Source of the DNA: Prauserella flavalba
Lineage (GTDB): Bacteria > Actinomycetota > Actinomycetes > Mycobacteriales > Pseudonocardiaceae
Reading direction: 5' to 3'
Length of the DNA stretch: 64,000 nucleotides
Assembly: GCF_003202235.1 (NCBI RefSeq)
Contig: NZ_MASU01000007.1
Location: 248,001 to 312,000, forward strand
Notes under the pieces: model-generated
What the model was told of the DNA's origin: nothing
Databases searched by the model: none
What the model saw: only the letters and a program-made list of their open reading frames with translations
Position numbers and translations under genes: made by a program
Shown here: positions 57,923-64,000 of the stretch, in pieces
Layout of the letters: every line of letters begins with the position of its first letter
How positions within the stretch are numbered: position 1 is the stretch's first letter

Positions 57923-60282
57923 CCGATCTCGACCCCCGCACCCCCGTCCTCGTCGGCGTGGGACAGTCCTCCGAGCGCATCGGGGAGCCCGGCTACCGAG
58001 GGCTGTCGGCGGTGGAACTGGCCGCCGAGGCCGCCCGCGAGGCGCTGGCCGACACGGGCGCCGAGCCCGCCGCGATCGCCGGGGCCATCGACACCGTGGC
58101 CGGCATCCGGCAGTTCGAGATCTCCACGCCGGGTGCGTTCGCGCCGCTGGGCCGGTCGGACAACTACCCGCGCTCGGTGGCCAACCGCCTCGGCGCGTCG
58201 CCGGCGAGGGCGGTCCTGGACGTCGTGGGCGGGCAGGGCCCGCAACACCTGGTGACCGAGCTGGCCGAGACGATCGCGAACGGCGGCGCGGAGGTGGCGC
58301 TGGCGTTCGGGTCCGAGGCGATCTCCACCGTGGCCCACCTGCTGGCCTCGGAGGACAAACCGGACTTCACCGAGCACGTCGAGGGCAGCCTCGAGGACCG
58401 GGGGCTGGGGCTGCGCGGACTGGCGACGCGGCAGCAGGTGCTGCACGAGCTGATCGACCCGCCCAACCAGTACTCGCTGTTCGAGAACGCGCGCAGGGCA
58501 CGGCTCGGGCTGTCGCGTGTGGACTACGCGGCTGTGATGGGCGAGCTGTTCGCGCCGTTCAGCAAGATCGCCGCGACGAACCCGCACGCGGCGGCGCCCG
58601 TGGAGCGGACCGCGGCCGAGCTGGTGACGCCGTCGGAGTCGAACCGGCCCATCACCGACCCGTACCCCCGCTACGTCGTCGCGCGCGAGAAGGTGAACCA
58701 GGGCGCCGCCGTGCTGGTGATGTCGGTGGCCGCCGCGCGCAGGCTCGGGATCCCGCGCGAGAAGCAGGTCTTCCTGCACGGGCACGCGGACCTGCGCGAG
58801 CGGGACCTGTTGCGGCGCGAGGACCTCAGCACCGCACCCGCGGCCGTGCTGGCGGTGCGGCACGCACTGGAGGTCGCGGGCATCGGCGTCGACGACCTCG
58901 CGGTCATGGATCTCTACAGCTGCTTCCCGATCGCGGTGTTCGCCGTGTGCGACGGGCTCGGCCTCGCCACCGACGACGCGCGCGGGCTCACGCTCACGGG
59001 CGGGCTGCCGTTCTTCGGCGGCGCGGGCAACAACTACTCGATGCACGCCATCGCCGAGCTGGTGCAGCGGCTGCGGGAGCAGCCGGGCGCCTACGGGCTC
59101 GTCGGGGCCAACGGCGGGCTGCTCAGCAAGTACTCGGCCGGGGTTTACTCCACGGCGCCGACCGGGTGGCGGGCGAGCCGCGACGCCGAGCTGCAGGCCG
59201 GGATCGACGCGGGGCCCGCGCCCAGGGACGTGGTGCACGCCGACGGGTGGGCGACGATCGAGACCTACACCGTGAAGTACGGGCGCGACGGTTCCCGCAC
59301 GGGCGTGGTGATCGGCCGGCTCGAATCCGGTGAGCGGTTCCTTGCCAACACCGAGCGCGGCGACGACGAGATGCTCGACGTGCTGACCACGGGCGAGCCC
59401 ATCGGCACGAAGGTGTTCGCGCGCTCGTTCGGTTTCGGCAACCGCGTCACCACGAGCGAGGCGCGGATGGCGGAGCTGTTCCCGCCGAAACCCGCCGTGC
59501 TGCGCGACACCTACGAGCACGTGCTGGTGCGCCGCGACGGGCACGTGCTGGAGGTGACGATCAACCGGCCGCAGGCGCGCAACAGCCTGCACCCGGAGGC
59601 CAACGCCGAGCTGGACGAGATCTTCGACGCCTACTTCGCCGACGACGAGCTGTGGGTGGCGATCCTCACCGGCGCGGGCGAGAAGGCGTTCAGCGCGGGC
59701 AACGACCTCGCCCACACCGCGTCCGGGAAGTCGTTGTGGGTGCCCAAGAACGGCTTCGCGGGGCTCACGTCGCGGCGAGAGCTGCCGAAGCCGGTGATCG
59801 CGGCGGTGAACGGCTACGCGCTCGGCGGCGGGCTGGAGATCGCGCTCGCCTGTCACCTGGTGGTGGCCGACGCGACGGCGCAGTTCGGGCTCACCGAGGT
59901 GCGGGTGGGGCTCGCCGCCGCGGCGGGCGGGCTGGTGCGGCTGCCGAGGGCGATCCCGAAGGCCGTGGCGACGGAGCTGATCCTCACCGGCAGGCGGATG
60001 GGCGCCGACGAGGCCCGCTCGTACGGGCTGGTCAACCGCGTGGTGGAGGCCGGCACGGCACTGGAGGGCGCGCGAGCGCTCGCCGCCGAGATCCTGGAGG
60101 CCTCGCCGGTGTCGGTCCGCGCGTCGCTGCGCATGATGGCCGAGACCGAGGGCATCGCTGACACAATCGAGGCCGTGAACCACCCATCGGCAGCGCTCGA
60201 CGACCTGCTCGTCAGCGAGGACACCATCGAGGGCGTCACCGCCTTCGCCCAGAAACGCCCGCCCCGGTGGCGGAACCGATGA
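57919..60282 (+). CDS. thiolase-like / enoyl-CoA hydratase fusion protein
   Basis: A 787-residue two-domain protein. Residues 1 to about 515 are a thiolase-superfamily domain of the acetyl-CoA acetyltransferase-like type (PVLVGVGQSSERIGEPG opening; LPFFGGAGNNYSMHAIAELV). The usual nucleophilic cysteine position reads VVGGQGPQHL (102-111), and the usual catalytic histidine region reads GGLLSKYSAG (399-408) with tyrosine. Normal thiolase chemistry is therefore doubtful. Residues from about 530 form a crotonase, with GAGEKAFSAGNDL and NGYALGGGLEIALACHLV. It starts GTG, overlaps the hydrolase, and its stop overlaps TetR (ATGA). Confidence 0.85.
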   Translation: MTDLDPRTPVLVGVGQSSERIGEPGYRGLSAVELAAEAAREALADTGAEPAAIAGAIDTVAGIRQFEISTPGAFAPLGRSDNYPRSVANRLGASPARAVLDVVGGQGPQHLVTELAETIANGGAEVALAFGSEAISTVAHLLASEDKPDFTEHVEGSLEDRGLGLRGLATRQQVLHELIDPPNQYSLFENARRARLGLSRVDYAAVMGELFAPFSKIAATNPHAAAPVERTAAELVTPSESNRPITDPYPRYVVAREKVNQGAAVLVMSVAAARRLGIPREKQVFLHGHADLRERDLLRREDLSTAPAAVLAVRHALEVAGIGVDDLAVMDLYSCFPIAVFAVCDGLGLATDDARGLTLTGGLPFFGGAGNNYSMHAIAELVQRLREQPGAYGLVGANGGLLSKYSAGVYSTAPTGWRASRDAELQAGIDAGPAPRDVVHADGWATIETYTVKYGRDGSRTGVVIGRLESGERFLANTERGDDEMLDVLTTGEPIGTKVFARSFGFGNRVTTSEARMAELFPPKPAVLRDTYEHVLVRRDGHVLEVTINRPQARNSLHPEANAELDEIFDAYFADDELWVAILTGAGEKAFSAGNDLAHTASGKSLWVPKNGFAGLTSRRELPKPVIAAVNGYALGGGLEIALACHLVVADATAQFGLTEVRVGLAAAAGGLVRLPRAIPKAVATELILTGRRMGADEARSYGLVNRVVEAGTALEGARALAAEILEASPVSVRASLRMMAETEGIADTIEAVNHPSAALDDLLVSEDTIEGVTAFAQKRPPRWRNR

Positions 60283-60893
60283 CCGCGTCCGCCTCCCCGC
60301 ACACCGGGCGCCCCCGGGACCCGGAGGTGGACCGGCGCATCGCGCTCGCCGCGGTGGAGCTGTTCGGTGAGGCGGGCTGGGCCGGGTTCAGCGTGGAGTC
60401 GGTCGCGCGGCTGGCCGGCGTCGGCAAGGCGTCGATCTACCTGCGCTGGCAGACGAAGGAACAGCTGCTGCTCGACGCACTCGCCGCGCATGTCGCCAAC
60501 GTCGCCGACGCCGACACCGGCACGCTGCGGGGCGACCTGGTGGATCTGGCGAGGCAGCTGCTGAGGCTCTACGTGGGCACGAGCCGCAAGGCGGCGCTGC
60601 GCATGAGTGTGGAAGCGCCGACGATCCCCGGCCTCGCGCAGCGCTGCGAGGACCTGCGCAAGGCGCAGATCAAGGCCGCACGCGCGATGGTCAAACGCGG
60701 CATCGCCAGGGGCGAACTGCCCGAGGACACGTCGGTGACGCTGTTGCTCGACACGCTGTGCGGCGGTGTCGTCATGCACATCATGTCGACGCCCGCGCAC
60801 CTGCAGTCCACGTTGCCGGGCCAGATCGACACCTACGCCGACCAGCTCGTCGACTTCCTGCTGCGCCCGCCGCTCACGGCTCCCGGACGCTGA
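60279..60893 (+). CDS. TetR family transcriptional regulator
   Basis: A 204-residue TetR protein with the DNA-binding domain at about 20-65 (IALAAVELFGEAGWAGFSVESVARLAGVGKASIYLRW). The C-terminal region fits the TetR ligand domain type common in mycolic-acid-related actinobacteria. The ATG at 60279 overlaps the fusion gene stop (ATGA) with GGTGGCGG upstream. It is the third gene of the operon and probably regulates it. Its last 20 bases overlap the converging MFS gene. Confidence 0.88.
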   Translation: MTASASPHTGRPRDPEVDRRIALAAVELFGEAGWAGFSVESVARLAGVGKASIYLRWQTKEQLLLDALAAHVANVADADTGTLRGDLVDLARQLLRLYVGTSRKAALRMSVEAPTIPGLAQRCEDLRKAQIKAARAMVKRGIARGELPEDTSVTLLLDTLCGGVVMHIMSTPAHLQSTLPGQIDTYADQLVDFLLRPPLTAPGR

Positions 60894-62094
60894 AGCGGCG
60901 GCTGCTCGGCACCAGCGCCGCCGCGGCGGGCGCGAGGAAACACACGAGCGCGCACGCGCCGAGCACCGCCGGGGCGCCGAAGGCGTCGAGCGCGGGCGCG
61001 ATCAGCGCGAGGCCCACGGGCGCGAGGCCGTAGGAGAGCAGGAAGTCCAGTGACGAGACACGGGCGAGCTTGTCGGGCGCGACCTCGCGCTGCGTGGCCG
61101 TGAACCACGGGACGTTGAAGAGCTCGATCCCCACACCGGCGAGCACGTAGGCGGCCACGACCACGGCGGGGTGCACGGGCAGCAGCAGGCTCAGCGGGGC
61201 GAAGCCATAGCAGGCGAGGCCGGCGAGCGCGACCCAGCCCTGCGCGCGGGGACGCCAGCGAGCGACGATCAGCGCGCCCGCGAGCGCACCGGCCGTGTAG
61301 GCGGTGAGTGCGGCGGCGAGCACGGCCTCGGTGTCGTAACGGTCGCGGCTGACCAGCGGTAGCAGCACCCCGGTCGCCGAGTAGCCGGTGGCGATCACGG
61401 CTGTGAGCGCGCCCAGTCCGGCGAGCAGCCACGGATGCCTGCGTGCCTCGCGCACGCCGTCGGCGAACTCGGTGACGAACCGTGCACGCGTACGGGCGGG
61501 CGAAGGGGCGTGCGTGGTGGTCCACGGCGGCACGACCGCGGCGAGCAGCCACAGCACACCGGTGGCGAGCATCAGGGCGCCGGTGTCGACCACCGTGGCG
61601 GCCAGCGCGGTGAGCGCGGGGGCGACGAGCGTGGTGACGCGCACGGCGAACGTCTGCGCGGCGTTGGCCTGCTGGCGGCGCGGCTCGTCCACCACCTCGG
61701 CGGTGAGCGCCTGGAACGCCGGCCTGCACGCGCCCTGGCCCGCGCCGACCACGGCGGCGGCGACGGCCATGAGGGCCAGTGAGCGGCCGAGCCCCAGTGC
61801 GATCAACGGGGAGCCCACGGTCGCGGCCAGCCCCGACCACCACACGACCTTGCGGCGGGAGTGGCGGTCGGCGAGCACGCCGCCGACCGGGACCGCGACG
61901 AGGAAACCCGCCGTGCGCGTGGCCAGCACCAGTCCGAGCCCGGCCGCGCTGAGCGAACGGTCGAGCACCGCGAGCCCGAGGACGAACGGCAACGCCCAGG
62001 TCGCGAGCCCGGACGCGGTGGTGCCCGACCAGAGTCGCAGGAACGACGTGTCGCGCAGGACGGATCGGCTCGGGGCGCCGGCTGTCTGTGTCAC
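60874..62094 (-). CDS. MFS transporter (enterobactin exporter EntS-like)
   Basis: A 406-residue 12-helix transporter. The opening RDTSFLRLWSGTTASGLATWALPF and GGVLADRHSRRKVVWWSG (motif A) place it with the DHA3/EntS-type drug and siderophore exporters. The start is GTG. It is divergent from the FecCD-type importer with 128 bp between them, and a Zur-like palindrome lies in that space, so both could belong to one metal-linked export/import unit. The substrate is unproven. Confidence 0.82.
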   Translation of the reverse strand: MTQTAGAPSRSVLRDTSFLRLWSGTTASGLATWALPFVLGLAVLDRSLSAAGLGLVLATRTAGFLVAVPVGGVLADRHSRRKVVWWSGLAATVGSPLIALGLGRSLALMAVAAAVVGAGQGACRPAFQALTAEVVDEPRRQQANAAQTFAVRVTTLVAPALTALAATVVDTGALMLATGVLWLLAAVVPPWTTTHAPSPARTRARFVTEFADGVREARRHPWLLAGLGALTAVIATGYSATGVLLPLVSRDRYDTEAVLAAALTAYTAGALAGALIVARWRPRAQGWVALAGLACYGFAPLSLLLPVHPAVVVAAYVLAGVGIELFNVPWFTATQREVAPDKLARVSSLDFLLSYGLAPVGLALIAPALDAFGAPAVLGACALVCFLAPAAAALVPSSRRFSVREP

Positions 62095-62145
62095 GGGGCG
62101 GTAACTCCTCCGGGGTCTCGCTCATTCTGGCACGCACAGGCTAGA

Positions 62146-62160
62146 CGAAAATGGTTTTCA
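62146..62160. promoter_or_regulatory. Zur-like box in the MFS / FecCD divergent promoter
   Basis: The 15-mer CGAAAATGGTTTTCA holds a perfect GAAAA-TGG-TTTTC inverted repeat (arms 62147-62151 and 62155-62159). It matches the actinobacterial Zur consensus TGAAAATGATTTTCA at 13 of 15 positions. It lies 63 bases before the permease start and 51 before the MFS start. A Fur-family regulator other than Zur is also possible. Confidence 0.6.
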
Positions 62161-62222
62161 TTTGTAGTATCGGCTGCCGCCGGGTGACGACCATCCGGGA
62201 AACGTCCACTGTGGAGGGTCGT

Positions 62223-63302
62223 GTGACCGTGACGGAGGCGGCGCCCGAGGTCGCGCCGCCGGACAGCCCCCGCGCGCGAGGCCTGCTCACCGTGGTGGCG
62301 CTCGTGCTCGTGCTGGTGACGTCGGTGATCGCCGGCATCTCGCTCGGCCCCGCCGTGGTCCCCCTGCCCGACACGCTGCGCTACCTTGGGGCCGCGCTCA
62401 CGGGCGGCACGATCGGGCCGGGCGACGTGACGGGCTACTCGATCATCTGGCAGGTCCGCACACCGAGGGTGCTGCTCGCGGTGGTGGTCGGCGCCGGGCT
62501 GAGCGTCATCGGCGTCGCCGTGCAGGCGATGGTGCGCAACGCGCTCGCCGATCCGTTCATCCTCGGGGTTTCGTCGGGGGCGTCGGTGGGTGCGAGCGCG
62601 GTCGTGTCGTTCGGGCTGTTCGCTGGCCTCGGGATCTACGCGCTGTCGGCGGCCGCGTTCCTCGGCGCGCTCGCGGCGTCCGTTCTGGTGTACGTCGCCG
62701 CGCACGGCAGGGCGGGGCTCACCCCGCTGCGGCTCGTGCTCACCGGCGTGGCGCTGGCCCATGGGTTCCAGGCGCTGATGAGCGTGATCGTGTTCTTCGC
62801 GCCGTTCGGCGAGGCCGCGCGCTCGGTGCTGTTCTGGCTGCTCGGCAGCCTCGGCGGGGCGGCGTGGGGCTCGCTGCCCATCGCCGCGGTGACCGTCGCC
62901 GTGGCGATCGTGGTGTTGCTGCGGCAGTCCAGCGCGCTGGACGTGCTGGCGATGGGCGACGAGTCCGCGGCGAGCCTCGGGGTCGACGCCGCCGCCGTGC
63001 GCCGCAGGCTGTTCCTGCTCACCGCTGTGGTGACGGGCGCGCTGGTCGCGGTCAGCGGCGCGGTCGGCTTCGTCGGGCTCGTCATGCCGCATCTGGTGCG
63101 CATCCTGGTCGGTGCGAGCCACCGCAGGGTCCTGGTGATCGCCCCGCTCGCCGGTGCGATCTTCCTGGTGTGGGTGGATCTCGCCTCCCGCACCCTGTTC
63201 GCGCCGCGCGAGCTGCCGCTGGGCGTGATCACGGCGCTCATCGGCGTGCCGGTGTTCGTGACGCTGCTGCGCCGCCGCGGTTATCTCTTCGGAGGCCGCT
63301 GA
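62223..63302 (+). CDS. FecCD family ABC transporter permease
   Basis: A 359-residue membrane permease of the iron-siderophore/cobalamin importer class, with about 10 helices. Diagnostic stretches are WQVRTPRVLLAVVVGAGLSVIGVAVQAMVRNALADPFILGVSSGAS (about 74-119), the GDESAASLGVDAAAVRR cytoplasmic coupling region, and VGFVGLVMPHLVRILVGASHR. The start at 62223 (GTG) is preferred because GGAGGG is just upstream; the frame opens 24 codons earlier. It is followed one base later by its ATPase gene. No binding-protein gene is upstream, so it should lie beyond the window. Confidence 0.88.
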   Translation: MTVTEAAPEVAPPDSPRARGLLTVVALVLVLVTSVIAGISLGPAVVPLPDTLRYLGAALTGGTIGPGDVTGYSIIWQVRTPRVLLAVVVGAGLSVIGVAVQAMVRNALADPFILGVSSGASVGASAVVSFGLFAGLGIYALSAAAFLGALAASVLVYVAAHGRAGLTPLRLVLTGVALAHGFQALMSVIVFFAPFGEAARSVLFWLLGSLGGAAWGSLPIAAVTVAVAIVVLLRQSSALDVLAMGDESAASLGVDAAAVRRRLFLLTAVVTGALVAVSGAVGFVGLVMPHLVRILVGASHRRVLVIAPLAGAIFLVWVDLASRTLFAPRELPLGVITALIGVPVFVTLLRRRGYLFGGR

Positions 63303-63303
63303 G

Positions 63304-64000
63304 ATGGAGCTGACCCTCGACGCGGTCTCGGTGGAGATCGCGGGCACCCGGCTGATCGACGAGCTGAGCCTCAAGGCAGGCGACGGCGAGGTGGTGGGAC
63401 TCGTCGGCCCGAACGGCAGCGGCAAGTCCACCGCGCTGCGCTGCGTCTACCGCGCACTGCGGCCGAGCTCGGGTGCCGTGCTCGTGGACGGCACCGACCT
63501 CGCCACACTGTCCATTCGCGACAGTGCGCGCTCGGTCGCGGCGCTCACCCAGGACAGCACCGCCGACCTGGACTTCACCGTCGCCGAGGTGGTGGCGCTC
63601 GGCCGGTTCCCGCACCAGCGCGGCAACCCGGTGCTGAGCGAGCGCGAACGGGAACTGTGTGCCGAGGCGATGCGGCGCACCGGCGTCACCCATCTCGCGC
63701 GGCGCGGAGTGCTCTCACTGTCCGGCGGGGAACGCCAGCGCGTGCTCATCGCCCGCGCTCTGGTGCAGGAGCCCCGGCTGCTCGTACTCGACGAGCCCAC
63801 CAACCACCTCGACGTGCGGCACCAGGTGGAGCTGCTCGCGTTCCTGCGCGACTGCGGGCTCACCGTGCTCGTCGCGCTGCACGACCTGAACCTCGCCGCG
63901 TCGACCTGCGACCGGCTCGCCGTGCTGCACAACGGAAAGCTCGTCGAGACCGGGCCACCGGCCGACGTGCTGACGCCCGAGCTGGTCCAGCGCGTGTTCG
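63304..64000 (+). CDS. FecE/BtuD-type ABC transporter ATP-binding protein (partial)
   Basis: The ATPase of the importer, cut by the window end after 232 residues. Walker A GPNGSGKST is at 35-43, the Q-loop in LTQDST, the signature LSGGERQ at 139-145, Walker B LLVLDEPTNHLD at 159-170, and the H-loop in VALHDLNLA. It starts one base after the permease stop with GGAGG upstream. The family imports iron-siderophores, haem, cobalamin or zincophore complexes. A Zur-like box upstream of the permease favours a zinc-linked role. Confidence 0.9.
   Translation, partial: MELTLDAVSVEIAGTRLIDELSLKAGDGEVVGLVGPNGSGKSTALRCVYRALRPSSGAVLVDGTDLATLSIRDSARSVAALTQDSTADLDFTVAEVVALGRFPHQRGNPVLSERERELCAEAMRRTGVTHLARRGVLSLSGGERQRVLIARALVQEPRLLVLDEPTNHLDVRHQVELLAFLRDCGLTVLVALHDLNLAASTCDRLAVLHNGKLVETGPPADVLTPELVQRVF

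Noticed and set aside
62136-62150. DtxR/IdeR iron box around CAGGCTAGACG
   Set aside because: Only a short AGGCTA core resembles the 19-bp iron box, with no second half. The adjacent Zur-like palindrome is far better.

Overview
This is one contiguous stretch of a high-GC actinobacterial chromosome, most likely from the Pseudonocardiaceae (the Amycolatopsis, Saccharomonospora, Prauserella group). The evidence is very high third-position GC, frequent GTG and TTG starts, many apparently leaderless genes, a mycothiol-dependent isomerase family protein, large numbers of acyl-CoA enzymes, and a conserved actinobacterial translation-gene cluster. The genus call is an inference. No rRNA, tRNA, CRISPR array, insertion sequence or prophage was seen.

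Region 1 (1-15.3 kb, mostly minus strand) is housekeeping. In transcription order it reads rimP, nusA, ylxR, infB, a DUF503 gene, rbfA, then a PhoD-type phosphatase, a MATE exporter, an MFS transporter, truB, ribF, an HTH regulator with thpR, and rpsO. A TRM11-like methyltransferase lies on the opposite strand. The genes serve ribosome assembly, transcription elongation, translation initiation, tRNA modification and flavin synthesis. The nrnA-type DHH phosphoesterase that often follows rbfA is not in the window.

Region 2 (15.3-26.2 kb) is mixed: a Tat-exported ferritin-like lipoprotein, a one-pass membrane protein, a class V aminotransferase, two bacterial PH-domain membrane proteins, a serine/threonine dehydratase with a divergent LysR regulator, a CapA-like lipoprotein, a metallo-beta-lactamase-fold hydrolase, an AraC regulator and a mycothiol-type isomerase.

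Region 3 (26.2-30.6 kb) is a catabolic operon of CoA ligase, MaoC hydratase, amidohydrolase and SDR, read away from a divergent MarR gene. The intergenic space holds a clear inverted repeat. Region 4 (30.6-39.2 kb) carries PolX with a PHP domain, a quinone reductase, a GlxA-type regulator, a group 2 sigma factor, a two-gene end-joining ligase/polymerase pair, an FUSC protein and a ChaB protein.

Region 5 (39.2-53.8 kb) is a large acyl-CoA catabolic island. It contains a kinase-DUF6285 fusion beside an acyl-CoA dehydrogenase (a layout like levulinate/4-hydroxyacid catabolism), crotonases, an SDR, a paired acyl-CoA dehydrogenase set, two acyl-CoA synthetases, a thioesterase and a TetR regulator with two matching candidate operators. 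Region 6 (53.8-64 kb) has a decayed DUF222/13E12-type gene, a secreted I36-type protein beside a VKOR protein, a hydrolase, an operon with a thiolase-like/crotonase fusion and its own TetR gene, an MFS exporter, and the start of a FecCD-type ABC importer behind a Zur-like box.

Two repeat families stand out. One is a set of palindromes found between genes, mostly just after stop codons. The other is a 21-bp unit repeated four times at two loci; at both loci it starts within a few bases of a stop codon and keeps the same orientation relative to the upstream gene.
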